Counted from the first letter of the stretch, positions 12,007-25,018 are shown. The stretch is DNA of 64,000 nt from Todiramphus chloris collaris (GCA_025345505.1 JANVCC010010406.1:18119825-18183824); one strand, 5' to 3'. The notes: generated by a model not told the origin, from the letters alone. Numbers and translations are program-made.

Positions 12007-14475
12007 AGTCCTCACTTTTCGAGGCCCTGACACCCATTCCAGTAACTGCTGGACAGGACTTGGTGTCTGAGGCACAATAAAAACAGATGAGAGGAAGCAG
12101 TAGCTGCACAAAATAAGTTAATGTAGCCCATTGCTACATCGTAAAGTAGTTGACATTATTTGCACCATAGGGGTTTTTGTCTCCTTTTGCGTGATTTCAA
12201 GCAGTTCACACAGATGTTGTACTGAGGTTCTCTGGAACATTTTCACTGACTTCACTCTGCCAGGTTTTTAACATACCTTCTTTCTCTCTCCCAGTTAAGA
12301 CTGATTTCTTTCTATGATCTGTCCCAAGGGTTGACTCACTACAAAAAGAAAATTCCAGAAGATATTTTTCAGGAAAGAGCAGCAAAAGAAGCATGGAATT
12401 ACATTAAATTAATTTCTTCATTGTAAGGCTCTTTAGTGTCTCTGTTCCAATAATGATGCACTTATGAGGCCAGTAATCAATAGCAGCAAAGAGGAGACAT
12501 CATGTCTAGGTCTGAAATTTGATTAAAGAGAAGCAAGGCTCTGCTGGAAATGCAATGCTGTTTTGGTGGGCAGGATTCTGCCAAGAGGGTGGGACATGGT
12601 CCGACATGATTCTCTGTTTATCTAAGCACCATTCACTTGTCCTGCTTTACTGCCTGGTGGGTGTGGATGTTTAATGGGGCACTGTGCTAGGGATCAGTGG
12701 TTTTCCAGTACGGAGACAATGAGGTAAGGAAGTTAACTGAAAGGCACAAGGAAGAAATTTTCAAGAAACACTCCTGAGTACCTACAGAAATGCACTTTAT
12801 ATACTGATTGAGCCATGCAGCAACACAGTTCTACTTCTAATTTGCTTTTAATTGAAGATGCTCAAAAATGCATTTGTGAACTTTAGATCATATGACCAAT
12901 TCTAATTTCATCATTAGATAGATATGCATTTTGTCAACTGAAGTAAAAACTCATTTCGACCAAAAGATTTTTTCGTGCATAAGCACACAGCCTGACTATA
13001 AGTCAAATGAAGCTGGGGATTGAAAAGGAGAAAGCAACAAATCTCATTTATGGAAATGGCTGTGTGTTTCTAACAGTTGAGGCTGGAACCTCAGAAGTTT
13101 TCCTTGTGGAAGACAGTGTTTGTCCTTCTGAAGTCAAACACTATTCAGGCATCCAAACACAGGCTTCCCAGCTCTTGGCATACTTTTTCCAGGTGTCTGT
13201 ACAGGGCTCAGTAAGGAAGCAACACTGTCTTGAAATTATTAAGATGAAAATGGGAATGCTTTTAAAGCAGGACTCACATAACTATGAAGACCAGAAGGGA
13301 ATATTTAATTCCATTAAACCCCTCAGCAGAACAAGAAATAGGATGGACAGTATGGTGAAACAAAGTGGTTCAATAGCTGGTGGATCAGCCTTAAATCTCT
13401 TTCTAGAATTTACACTTTTGTCTCTCTGAAAGACTCAATATTTCATATATTAGGCCTTTTGGATTTCTATTGCAATTATTTTTCAAGTTTGGCTCTTACA
13501 AAAAAACCCTTCAAAATGTGTTTCCTAAGAGAATTTCCATAATATGCTAGTTACTGTTCCTTTAGCTAAATGATTACAACTTTTCTTTCTCAAATGTAAC
13601 AGTAAAGCACTAATTTACCCCATGTGGTTTTAATACAAATGCCTTCATGCTTATATCATAAAGAAGTTTTCTTCTCTGTGCCAGTGCAAAGGTCAGTACA
13701 CCTTCTCGCCTTCAGCTGCATGGTGAATAATAGCAACAGTGCAGGCTCCAGAATAAACATTCTCCTATGCCGGATTTTCCTAAAGAGTATACATAGCCCT
13801 GCTACCCCCAAACAAATACAGTTCTGGAGAGTAAAATAAGAGCTTAGCTGCTCATATCAGAGAACAACAACAACAAAATATTATTCTGAGAGTCTCAAAG
13901 CACAAGATCTAAAGTGGGAATGCAGAGATACACGAGAAAGAAATTGCCAGAAACAGTGCAGTGGATACATTGGTGGCTCCATGCATCAGGTGCAAGAGGC
14001 ACATAGCTGCTGGTTTAGCAGAACAGTGACACTGATTATGTTAACATTATGGACTGTGTTCTAAGCAAAAATATTTGATATATTAGGATGGAGTGTTGAA
14101 ACTATGCTTTCTTCTCAAAGAGAAAAAAGTTTCAGGGCACTGTGTTTTGGGATTCCTTTGGATGGAGGCTTCTTTGTGACAAAGAAGATATTCCTTTAAA
14201 AGGAGTGACAAAGTGTCATCTGAATTGTGTTCAGTGTGGAGAAAACATATACATTTCTTTATAAAAGAGTGAAGGAAAAAGTTGTAAAACATTAAGCACA
14301 TGACTGACTTTCAGAAAGCTTTGGGAAAGAGATATTTGTCAGATGTGTTTGAATCTAACTCAAAGAGCTGATTTTGCTTCTGTGATATTTCAAAAGAAGA
14401 GGACACATCAATAAAGTTTTTAGAACAGAAAAATGGGAATTCAGAATTCAAGAGGCATAAAACCAGAGGCTTGTG

Positions 14476-14539
14476 TTTTTTGGTTGGTTGGTTTGGGTTT
14501 TTTGTTTGTTTGGTTGGTTGGTTTGGTCTGGTTTTTTTT
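14476..14539. repeat. TTGG/TTTG low-complexity tract
   Basis: A run of GGTT and GTTT units (ttggttggttggtttggg and similar) flanked by T runs. It is cryptically simple sequence on the T/G-rich strand. Confidence 0.9.
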
Positions 14540-15689
14540 AAGCAGCATAAAAGATTATTTCAATAGTTTTGAATATTTGGTAGTTCTGAGGTTGTGATGA
14601 AGAAGTGAAACTAGGCCTTACTCAGCAGTTTCAAATGTAGTGCAGAAAGTTGTAGGATTCAAACATGAGCCAAAGCTTAACCCCAAGTGGTAGAAGTTGA
14701 AAGCTTCAAAACTTGACCACAGACTTCACATGTGTTCCAATGCAGCTCTCTCCAGTGCTGTGAGTGACTGCTGGAGGTTTACAAATAAGAAGCCATGAAA
14801 GTAAGACCTGCCTTCTTTTAAGAAACACCAAAGACAAATTATGAGAAAGGCTACAGAAATGCAGCATCAGACATCATTTAGGCAGTTATGTTTACACATC
14901 AGGCTGAGGAATCTCCCCAGCTGCCAAATTTTCCCCAATTACTACCCATCCTGCAATAATACCCTGTAAACTCAGAGCTGAATTTCCAGAGGTAAAATCA
15001 TCCCACCTGTGAAATTAATTCCTGGCATTCTTTACTAAAGCACAACCAGCTATTTAAGCTTTCAGGAGTTCTCTTTACCACAGAAGATCTCCTTTCAAAG
15101 AGTTCTCTTGACCAGAACCCTTTGAAAGGATTTCAGAAGGGACCTATAAAAGTTTTAATATGAGCTGCACTCCTGTAAAGAGAATGAAAACCAGAATTAT
15201 TTTTATTTGATGACTGCAGATTCAAAACAGCCACTGCTTTCTATCCTGCTCAACACCTGATATGAACTTCAGACGGCATACGACCAATGCAGTTGCACTC
15301 ATGAAAAATGAAGGAAGGAGAAGAGAAATGTGCATCAAGTTCAGTTAATATTTCAAAAGTTTCTCAAGTCTTTCTGTTTAGTGTTGCCTTCTTAACAACT
15401 AGGTGTTTTTCTCCACGGGTTAAAAACCCTAGCAGTTTTAAGCCTAATCAACAGCTACTGTTAAAATACAGTAAAAAGATATTAATCTCTCCCCAAGCAC
15501 TGTTGATGGGTACATCCTATTCATTTCAGTACCAAAATGTGAATTAGGTATGTTGGGGATATGGAGATAGACCCTTCTATGTCTTAAAGGTTTTACATTC
15601 TAGACAGAATGGACAATGCACAAGAACACCTGCAAGCACAGAAGGACACAGAAGAGCTGCAGAGAAAGGCATACATCTCTTTTCCTGTC

Positions 15690-15711
15690 TTTTTTTTTTT
15701 TTTTTTTTTTT
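15690..15711. repeat. T22 homopolymer
   Basis: Twenty-two T residues after tttcctgtc. No adjacent transposon body was recognised, so I do not call it a retroposon poly-A tail. Confidence 0.9.
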
Positions 15712-18126
15712 AAATACTCCTTATTTTTCCAGAAGATTAGCTTGCTGCATAAAGGCAGAGAAGGCTGCTGAAGCAAATTTCTCTCTGGTCTTCAATTTGC
15801 TCTTAGGAAAAAAAAATAAATAAAAAAATCAGAGCTTCAGAAATAGATTTATGTAATAGATTTATGTAAACCTGTATCCTCAATCCAGGTTTTGAATATT
15901 TTGAACATATTATTATTAGACCATGGTTTCCAACTGGAAAAGTGTTATCTGGACATGTCTGCTAGAAAAGAAGACCCACATATTTCAGAATCATACAGGC
16001 AATTCTTTGTACAATTCAAGGTCCAAAATCCCTTCCAGGATTATATCTCTGTGTTTTCTAGTCTGCAATCCTGTTATCCTTGGAAACTGTTTTATGCTAA
16101 AGTTTTTGTTTTCTTTTTCCCTAATGAGAAGGGAAAATTAATAAATATTTTCTCAGGAAATGTAATGCTGGGAGCCACTTGCACTTGCATGTTTATATTT
16201 CAAAATGAAGTTGGGTTTTAATTGTGATTCTCTTCTGAGGAGAACAAATAACTGCAGGGGGAATTGGTAAGAAAGGTCTGATCATCTGCCTACACTGTTC
16301 TTGCTCTCAGTTTATAGTGCTAGCTTTGAGATAGCGATACAGATATTGATATCCTAAATAAAGCAAACAGAATGACCACCATTTCCAGGTAAGTCATCAT
16401 AAAATTAAAAAAAAAGGCTGACATTTTGAATTTGTCTAGTGTCCTATCAAAACTTTGTAAAAATCATCAGTATTACTGTAACTAGCAACAAAATAATACA
16501 AGGTTTCTACACTTTAGCTACAGATGAACACTGGATATGAAGAAGACAGTTCCAGGGAGGCAGAGGTCAAGCAAGGGTGAGCTTTGAGTGTTTCACCAGC
16601 CTGAGGATGATTCATGTTTAGATCAGAATTTTTGGTGTGGCAAGTTTTTAATTTCTTTTATTTTTGTTTAATTCAATAGGATGCTTTAAAGAATATATGC
16701 ACATGTGAAGAGTTAATTTGGTATTTCTGGAGTTTATGAAATCTAACACAGCAGATGACATTTCTGAGAGTTTACAGCAGGTACAGAGGATGAAAGATCA
16801 TCCCAGCCTCTTTTACACTACAGCATGTTTCTAAATTGTTTTCTTTTGGGAAATCAATCACATGTCTCATCAATTAGACCAAGAAGTCAAGAGCTAATTG
16901 CTCTGATATGTTCCTAAACAGCTGAGTGATATTTAGACAGGAAATTTGAGGCAAATCAGAGGAATACCCAAATATATTTAAAAAATAACCAAACAAACCA
17001 ACAGAAAGAGCTCTTGTGAACCTGAGGGAGGTGATAAGATGCCAGGGGTCACTAACCTACTACACTGAAACTGGGACAGACACCTAAGCCTACAGCCTCT
17101 AGAGGTGAGGTGCCCTCCCAGGTTTGCAGTTGTAAGGGGCTTTGATTTTTTCTGACAGTGGTACAAAGAAAGTTTTGGTTTACTTCCTTACTGGGTAGGA
17201 GGGCAAGGAAAGTTCCTGCTGCTTTGCATAAAGAAAGGCACTTGTCATTCACACTCTGCAAGAGCTGGGCCTGTTGCATGAAGCTTGAATCTGCCCAAGC
17301 CTGGTGAAGATGTAAATCCTTATGCAGAGGATGGATGTCTTGTCAGATGCAACAGCAAAAGAAAAACAGCACTTGCTCTTAAATTAAATCCTTATCAAAT
17401 TAAAGAACTAACTACCAGAAACACTATTTAGCAAATAATCTGAATAATCTGATAAACTCCATAATGGTATTTAATTAATATTGCTGTTATCAGCTATGTA
17501 ATTTTGGCGTTAATTTATCATTTATTACACAAACTGCCATTAGTTACTGTAACTGATTTATAAAACCCATATAGTCATTTTATAAGTCTTTATTCTGAGA
17601 ACCTGAGCTTATATTACTCAATGAGGCAGGATACTGGAGTTACATACCGTTCCTACCACAAAAACAGAGTCACTGAAATCACTAGCAAGTGATGGTTCCT
17701 CTTGGCTGCCACCAGCAAAGACCTTCTACTGGCAGCAGTTTATGCCTAGATAAGCAGGATATCCACATCTTCCACTGTCATATTTCCAAGCAGTTCAGGC
17801 TGATTGCTTTGTTAACTTGAAAACTAGGAAAGATCAAGATCAAATGACTCAGCCCTGATCTTTAGTAGCTGTAATGCATAAAAATTATACGCTCACTATG
17901 CCACTGTGTTTATCACAATATCCATAAACATTTAAATAATAATAAAAAATCCATTTAGCAACAGGCTTATTGAACTAATACTGTGGTGTGTACACTTTTA
18001 ACAAAACACTTTTGTAAAAGTCACAGAGCTTGTAATTGCTTTCTCATCTTAGTCTCAGACACCACTAATAGATTATTTTTGGTATGGAATCTGCAATTAC
18101 ATCTCTTGAAAAGATGTGCCTTTTCC

Positions 18127-18197
18127 TGCCATGATTCAGATTTGAACCAAGGCTGTCGCGGCCACAATGAAGAGTACTAACTTGCCACGATCATGGC
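18127..18197 (-). pseudogene. tRNA-His (GTG) pseudogene, inverted
   Basis: Read on the minus strand this is a 71-nt tRNA-His-like sequence. The acceptor stem pairs perfectly (gccatga with tcatggc), and it differs from the intact gene by a matched change on both sides. The anticodon-loop word ttgtggc and the B box ggttcaaatct are kept. One nucleotide is missing from the D loop. The anticodon stem (cttca/cgcga) and the outer T stem do not pair properly, so the product should not fold into a working tRNA. Its 5' flank (gatagctt before the gene) resembles the 5' flank of the pseudogene at 11388 (cagagctt). A TTTT run lies just past its 3' end on the minus strand. Confidence 0.78.
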
Positions 18198-18916
18198 AAG
18201 CTATCAGAAAACTCGAAATGAAAGTGACAGCTTTTTTTCCTCAGCACTCTTCAAAATTTTATACAAATGGTGCCACCTACAGTTTATGCCGAGTTTTACC
18301 AGCAGCTGGTTCTAAACATTCTTCCAAGTAATTACATGTTACTATCCTCACAGAATTGCTTACAGGTTTACTTTTTCACTCTCTTAATAATCCATTCTTA
18401 TCAGGATTGCCTAAAAGCAAGCTCAGTGGAGTTATAATAACTCTTCTCCTGTCCCCTAAATCTTTTCAGAGAGAATATTTTTTTCCTATTTTATCAGTGG
18501 TGGAAAAGGAAAAGTCATGACAGCAGGAAGGTCTGGCACTGTGCTGTAGGGATAGATTTAGTCAAACAACCAAAATCTACTTAATTGAAAAATGCATTTG
18601 CTGAGTTGAAAAAGGTAGGATACGTTCTATATGTAAGTGCTTTTACTGATGAACATCCTCTTCCTTACCTCTGTAATAAGCACAGAACACAACAAAAACA
18701 CCTTTTCCAGAATTTCCGTAATTTACTGTGGAAGGAGATGTCCAAATACTACAGATGAAGTCTGAGGGGAGTAAGCACTTAGCTTCTATCAACTAAGACC
18801 ATCAGTTAGTGTTATACTGAAGCAACTGCTGAGAAGCACCTGCCCTTTGTCTAAAATAATCTCTGAAGAACCGGACAGTGATTACTACTTCCGGGCAAAA
18901 GCTTTGGTTTGGTAAG
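18198..18916. other. Unique DNA, nothing recognised
   Basis: AT-rich spacer between the inverted tRNA-His pseudogene and the start of the next CR1. No gene, RNA or repeat was recognised. Confidence 0.6.
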
Positions 18917-21240
18917 TCATAGAATCATAGAATAGTAGAACTGTAGAATTATAGAATGGTAGAAGTTGGAAGAGACCTCTGGAGATCATTGAGTCCAACC
19001 CCCCTGCCAGTGCAGGAACACCTAGGACATGCCACACAGGAACAGATCCAGGCAGATCTTGAAAGTCTCTAGAGAAGGAGACTCCACAACCTCTCTGGGC
19101 AGCCTGTTCCAGGGCTCTGTCACCCTCACAGGGAAGAATTTTTTCCTCATGTTGTGGTGAAATTTCCTGTGTTTCAGCTTGTGACCATTACCTCTTGTTC
19201 TATCGCAGGGCACCACTGAAAAGAGACTGGTCCCTTCTACTTGACACCCACCCTTCAGATAAGTTAATAAATTTTAATTAGCATTAGTAAACATTTATAA
19301 GATCCCCTCTCAGTCTTCTTTTTTCCAGGCTAATCAGCCCCAGGTCTTTCAGCCTTTCTTCATAAAAGAGATGTTCCAGCCCCTTCATCATCTTTGTAGC
19401 TCTCCATGGGACTCTCTAGTATTTCTCTGTCCCTCTTGAACTGGGGAGACCAGAACTGAACACAATACTCCAGATTTGGTTTCACTAGTGCAGAGCAGAG
19501 AACCTCCCTCAACCTGCTGGACACAATTCTCTTTATGCACCCCAGGATACCATTGGCCCTTCTGGCCACAAGGGGACATTGCTGTCCCATGGATAACTTA
19601 TTGTCCAGCAGGACACCAAGGTCCCTCCATGGGGCTACTTTCTAGAGGGTCTACCCCTAACCTGTACTGGTAAATGGCGTTGTTCCTTTCCAGGTGCAGG
19701 GCTCTACACTTTTCCTTGTTGAACTTCATTAGGTTCCCCTTTGCCCAGCTATCCAGTCTGTCCAGATCTCTCTGGATGGCAGCACAGCCTTCTGCTGTTA
19801 TCAGCCACTCCTCCCAGTTTTGTATCATCAACAAACTCACTGAGGGTACATTCTATCTCTTAATCCAGGTCATTGATGAAGATGTTGAATAAGACTGGAC
19901 CCATTACTGACACCTGGGGGACACCACTAGCTACAGATCACCAACTGGACTCTGCACCACTGATCACAATCCTTTGAGCTTTATTGTTCAGCCAGTTCTC
20001 AACCCATCTCACTGTCTGCCCTTCTAAACCACACTTCCCGAGCTTACCCACAGGGATTTTATGGAAGACAGTGTTAAAAGCCCTGCAGAAGTCAAGGTAG
20101 ACAACATCCACTGCTCTCCCTGCATCCACCCATTCAGTCACACCATCACAGAAAGCTGTCAGATTAGTCAGACATGACTTCTATTTAGTAAACCCATGAT
20201 GGCTACCCTTTATAACCTTCTTTTCTTCCATGTGCTGAGATATGATCTCTAGAATGACATGCTCCATCACCTTTCTAGGGATGGAGGTGAGGCTGACTGG
20301 TCTGTAATTACCAAGGTCTTCCTCCTTGCCCTTTTTGAAGACCAGAGTGACATTGGCTTTCCTCCAGTCCTCAGGCACCTCACCTGTTCTCCATGATCTT
20401 TCAGAAATGATGGAGGATGGCAGAGCAACAACATCAGCCAGCTCCCTCAGTACTTGTGGGTGAATCCCACTGGGGCCCATGGATTTGTGTGTGTTAAGTT
20501 TACCCAAGTGATTTCTAACCCAATCCTCACTGACCTGTGGAGAGTCTTCTTCCTTCCAGGCTTTCACTCTTGCTCTTACTTCGAGGGTCTGGGATTCCTG
20601 AAGGCTGGTCTTAGCAGTGAAGACTGAAGGAAAGAAGGCATTCAGTAGTTCCACATTCTCTGCATCCTCTGTCAGCAGGGCTCCCACCTCATTCAGCAGT
20701 GGGTCCACATTTCCCTGGTCTTCCTTTTACCATTTATGTATTTATAGAAGTCCTTCTTGTTCTCCTTTACTTCCTTTGCCAGAGTTAGTTCCAAGAGGGT
20801 CTTGGCCTTCCTTGTTGCATCCTTACATACGCTGACAGTGTTCCTATAATTCTCACAAGAGACCAGTCCCCTTTTCCACATGCTGTGAGCTTAATTCTTC
20901 CATTCGAGTATTTTCAGCAGCTCCTTGCTCATCCATGCTGGTCTCCTGCCTCCTCTACTTGGTCAAAGAAATGCACCTGTCTTGAGCTTGGAGGAAGCGA
21001 TATTTGAATATCAACCATCTCTCATGGGCCCCCTTACCTTATAGAGTCTTAGCCCAAGGGATTCCTCCAAGTAGGTCTTTGAAGAGGACAAAGTGAGTCC
21101 TCGTGAAGTCCAGGGTTGCAGCCTTACTTATTGCCTTGCTTCTTCCTTGTATGATACTAAACTGTACCATATCATGATCACTACGACCAAGGCTGCCCCC
21201 AACCTTCATATTCCTGACCAGACCTTCTTTGTTCATTAAT
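18917..21240 (-). mobile_element. CR1 LINE, 2.3-kb antisense copy with RT remnants
   Basis: A 5'-truncated CR1 on the minus strand. Its octamer tail (atagaatcatagaat) is at 18917 and its inferred 5' end at about 21240, in the last part of the endonuclease domain (GRSDHD, matching the GHSDHE-type motif, near 21180). In minus-strand order come the endonuclease end, an uninterrupted 176-codon stretch at 20181-20708 with RT motifs (DWRKANVTLVFKKG, NYRPVSLTS), the catalytic YLDF.RAF block near 20090, the FVDDTK active-site box near 19830 (usual form FADDTK), and the thumb/C-terminal blocks down to 19022. Frames are broken in at least four places, so no working enzyme is encoded. The 3' end belongs to the same subfamily as the copies at 24298, 27273 and 33831. 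Confidence 0.95.
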
Positions 21241-22209
21241 TGAATTGCCCTTGCAAGGGCAGTTTTCTCCAGAGTCCAACTTTCACCTCCCAATAAAGAG
21301 TGAACATTAGAACCATCAAAGAGTGTACAGCGCGGGTGAGGGTATGTCATGCATAGCTCCAGGAAATGATGAACCTATTTCTCTTTGGGCTTAAAGGGCT
21401 GCATTTTTTACAGAGCCTTTGGCACAGAGACAGAGTACACTGAGGCAGCCTAGACTTTCACTATAGCAGGACTGTAGAGAAATCAAGGTTTTCTCTGTTG
21501 CGTATGTGTTTGCCATTTGGCTGCAGTACCTTTCTCAGACAAATTGTTCACTGAACTTCACTTTAATGTCACTATAGATGGAAAATAGAATTAATGCCCA
21601 TTAGAAGTAGAGCCTGGGCTGAAAAGGCTCTTTACCAATTCATTAGACAGCTCTGCGAACAGTAAGGCTTTTTTCTCTTCTCCTGTGAATAATATCTCTA
21701 TTAGTATTGCAACCACTCTTATTTTCAGTATGTTCTCCTATGCAGATTCCTAGTCCAGGAAAGCCACCTTGGGATTCCTATTTTTCTTTGAATTGAAATG
21801 CATATATGCTATGATGCTTTTATTTTGCTCTGTGCACCCTGATAATCAGTCATGAATGACTATACAAATGTCTAGTAGCTAACATCATGTAACTTTTCTC
21901 CATGAACAAATTGCTCCCTGTCCTAAGGATTTTATTCTTCTTTTCTGTTCTTTTCCCCTCCTGCAGCTTTCAAGATTCTTTCTTGTAGCCAGAGGCCTTG
22001 AGCAAATGAAACACTTTAGACATTCTTCTGCCAAAAATCTCTAGATGCTTACAGGAATAGCAAAATCTCAAAGCCAATGTTGCCACATCTGCAACCATGT
22101 ATATTTAAATATAGATATTTGTAGCACAAAAGGAGCAAGTGACATAGCTAAAATATTCAAAGTGACAAAATGTCATGCCATCGGCATTACTTAAATACAA
22201 TCACAGATG
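21241..22209. other. Unique DNA, nothing recognised
   Basis: About 970 bp between two CR1 pieces. Open reading continues for some codons past the inferred CR1 edge on the minus strand (to about 21350), but those residues do not resemble CR1 endonuclease, so I place the element edge at about 21240. Confidence 0.55.
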
Positions 22210-22493
22210 TAAGAGGGTAACTACAGACTGGCCAGCATCACCTCTATCCCTAGAAAGGTGATGGAACAACTTATCCTTGGAGCTGTCTGTAGGCATATGA
22301 AGGACAAGGTGGTCATCAGGAGCAGTCAACATGGTTTTACCAAGGGAAAGTCATGTTTGACCAACCTGATAGCCTTCTATGAAGAAATAACCAGGTGGAT
22401 AGAAGATGGTAGTGCAGTGGATGTGGTTTATCTTGATTTCAGCAGGGCATTTGACACTGTCTCCCACAGCATCCTTGCAGCTAAACTGAGAAA
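22210..22493 (+). mobile_element. CR1 LINE internal RT fragment lacking both ends
   Basis: About 285 bp from the middle of CR1 ORF2. It runs from the NYRLASITSIPRKVMEQ block, through QHGFTKGKSCLTNLIAFYEE, to the catalytic YLDFSRAFDTVSHS block at about 22430-22470. It stops abruptly in the next conserved block, next to a short direct repeat (aaactgagaaactgag, 22482-22497). The 3' end required for CR1 reverse transcription is missing, so this cannot be a simple retrotransposition product in its present form. A deletion after insertion is likely. Downstream unique DNA starts at about 22498. Confidence 0.92.
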
Positions 22494-22497
22494 CTGA

Positions 22498-23610
22498 GTG
22501 GTTGAGGTATATTCAAGGAAAGGATTTTGTATACATAATGTTCCTCAAAATTTCTTTTTTCCTGTAACACAACAATACACTTTCACCTAATGCTAGGAGG
22601 CTACCATGTGTATCCAAATAGTTGCAAACCACATGACTGGGAGGATAGCTGTCAGGTGGTTCTCTAGTTTGTGCAGCACCATGCTTTCTCTTCTGATGAA
22701 GAAAAAGAGGAACTACCTTTTTAAAAGCCAGGATTTGCCAATCCTTGTCACTATGCTACATTTTAACTTGTTCTTGGTGCTTGTTTCAGCTTTCTATATG
22801 ACAGCATTTTCTGTGCACTTGTTGTTGCATGGTAGGCAAGTCTGCAGAAGACATCCGTTTGCAAAGAGATAAACCACATCTCACATTCAGTTCAGTGACT
22901 TGTAAAGACTGAAGGAAAACTGAAAGTCTTTACATGGAGATAATAATGAACAAGGGAGTCAAACTTCCAGAACTGAGGTAGGGTCTAATAACTTTTTGAC
23001 ATGTGAACTGCTGTTAGACTAAACATGTCTTGATAGCATTTTTCAGCTACATATTTGTTAACAAAGCAGGATCAGTCTGTGTTTATTGTGAGTGCTTTCA
23101 AGAAGCACCAAAAAAAGCATTATGGAGATAAAACATTAGCTTTGATGTACTCCTGTGAGAGCAGCACTGACACAGTTCATACCCTCCTCTCAGTCTGGGA
23201 GGTCATGCCTTTGGCTTTTAAATCCCAGGAGCTATTCCAGGGACAAGCTCCACAAGCTTTGAGATGTGCTGGTCATTATAGCTTCTATCTCCCCCCTCCC
23301 AGTCAAAGAAGGGTGAGTGTTATCCTTCATATGCCTTCCTGGTGGAGCAACTTGACCCATATTTTCACAAGTGGAAGTGATGGAGCCACAGGGTTATGCA
23401 GCTTCAAATGTAAGCTGTTTTAAGTCTTAGCTTGCCAGACTTCCACGGCATCATCAGTGCTGAGGATCAGCACATGGCACCCCCAAGACTTCAGAGTATA
23501 ACCATATCATAAGTATTTCTGTTACTATAAGCAGAACTGCTTTATATTTCCTTAACCATGAACCATGAGGAAATCTGTTTGTGCAGTTTGTGAGGTGGGT
23601 AGCATACAGT
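22498..23610. other. Unique DNA, nothing recognised
   Basis: No transposon or RNA gene was recognised. A 122-codon plus-strand open frame at 23055-23423 has no recognisable domain or family similarity and is not called as a gene. Confidence 0.55.
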
Positions 23611-23687
23611 GGGCCACAGGACAGCACCAAAGCAAATTAATGAGGGCTGGAACACCTCTCCTATGAGGACAGGCTGAGGGAGCCTGC
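23611..23687 (+). mobile_element. CR1 LINE micro-fragment
   Basis: About 75 bp matching the conserved CR1 C-terminal segment. The word ctatgaggacaggctgaggg at about 23661-23680 corresponds to YEDRLRE, preceded by a diverged gggccac...gggctgg segment. Both ends are missing and the 3' tail is absent. This is probably a deletion remnant. Confidence 0.75.
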
Positions 23688-24297
23688 ACATTGCCATAGG
23701 GGCATTGATCTTATACTGCAGAAAATATGGACTTTCTGAAGTTATAAAAAAAGATGATTTGTAATGTTCATTTGTTTGGATGAAAATCAGCTTCCTGTTG
23801 CTGTCAAGGAGTATGGAATAGTTGCCCTGATTCCTCTGCCTTTTCTAGGTGTCAGGGAATGCAAATTCATGCATTACTACTCACTCTAGTCTTCCCTCTC
23901 CCCATTACTCTCTCTTTCCCCATTAGCTTAACTATTTAATGTACTTACTTAATCCTGTAAATCAGTATATATTCACTTCATCATTACAGCAGATTTTGAT
24001 AAGTGTTGATCTACTCATGCATATGTATCCAAATGGGACAGATGGATGTAGGATTTGTGCAAGGGTTTGTAGCTGAGGAGCATGATGTTAGCCTAGGTCC
24101 TGTACCAGGCCCTAGCAAACAGAAGCAGAAGGATGCTGAAAATAGAAGAAAAAGGTGGTTTGTTTTTGTTTGTTTTTTTTTTTTTTGTTGTTGTTGAAAT
24201 CCTGATTGATCAATAATGATGTGAATTGCTAGGGTAGATGGATGAAAAGTTTTTTGGTCTGACTATGATCAGCATGTCTGAATCTCAGGTCATTTGT
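23688..24297. other. Unique DNA with a T/G-rich tract
   Basis: Nothing recognised apart from a T/G-rich run (24157-24196, tttttgtttgttttt and a TTG triplet repeat). Confidence 0.6.
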
Positions 24298-25018
24298 CAT
24301 GGAATCATAGAATGGTAGGTGTAGGAAGAGACCTCTGGAGATCATCGAGTCCAATGCTCCTGACAAAGAAGGAACACTTAGGGCATGCCACACAGGAACA
24401 GATCCAGGCAGATCTTGAAAGTCTCTAGAGGAGACTCCACAACCTCTCAGGGCAGCCTGTTCCAGGGCTCTGTCCCTCTCACAGTGAAAAAGTTTTACTG
24501 ATATTGAGGTAGAACTTCCTGTGTTTCAGTTTGTGACCATTACCTCATCCTATCACAGGGCACCACTGAAAAGAGACTGGCCACTTCTTCTTGACATACA
24601 CCCTTCAGATATTTGTAAACATTAATAAGATCCCCTCTCAGTCTTCTCTTTTCCAGGCTAAATAACCCCAGGTCTCTCAGCCTTTCCTCATAAGAGAGAT
24701 GTTCCAGTCCCTTCATCATCTTTGTAGCTCTCCATTGGACTCTCTCTAGTATTTCCCTGTCCCTCTTGAACTGGGGAGACCAGAACTGAACACAATACTC
24801 CAGATTTGGTTTCACTAGTGCAGAGTAGAGAACCTCCCTCGACCTGCTGGACACAATTTTCTTTATGCACCCGGATACCATTGGCCCTTCTGGCCACAAG
24901 GGGACATTGCTGTCCCATGGATAACTTATTGTCCAGCAGGACACCAAGGTCCCTCTCCATGGGGCTGCTTTCCAGTGGGTTGACCCTTAACCTGTACCTG
25001 TATATGGTGTTCCTCCCT
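24298..25018 (-). mobile_element. CR1 LINE 3' fragment, antisense
   Basis: A 720-bp inverted CR1 3' end, closely similar to the 3' part of the copy at 18917-19680. The tail (catggaatcatagaatgg) is at 24298. The C-terminal blocks read [20 protein letters not shown] and [40 protein letters not shown] when split by frame (about 24600-24830). It is truncated at about 25018. There is only one frame break in the thumb region, so this copy is among the better preserved. Confidence 0.94.

Larger units (their letters stand above)
12007..18126. other. Unique AT-rich DNA with simple repeats
   Basis: No recognisable gene or transposon over 6.1 kb. A plus-strand open frame of 140 codons (13007-13429) has no recognisable domain and is treated as chance. 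Simple repeats at 14476-14539 and 15690-15711 are listed separately. The stretch 17440-17600 contains several TAATTA/ATTAAT-type homeodomain words and could be a conserved enhancer, but only cross-species alignment could show this. Confidence 0.6.

Noticed and set aside
13007..13429. 140-codon open frame, plus strand
   Set aside because: No family resemblance and no splice or promoter context. A length of this kind is expected by chance in 64 kb.
15690..15711. T22 as the poly-A tail of an antisense retrocopy
   Set aside because: No retrocopy body or target-site duplication is recognisable on either side.
20181..20708. Possible intact reverse-transcriptase gene
   Set aside because: It is one uninterrupted stretch within a frameshifted, 5'-truncated CR1 copy. 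The catalytic YLDF and FVDD blocks are in other frames, so it is not a working gene.
23055..23423. 122-codon plus-strand open frame
   Set aside because: No recognisable domain, and no conserved codon pattern can be judged from one sequence.
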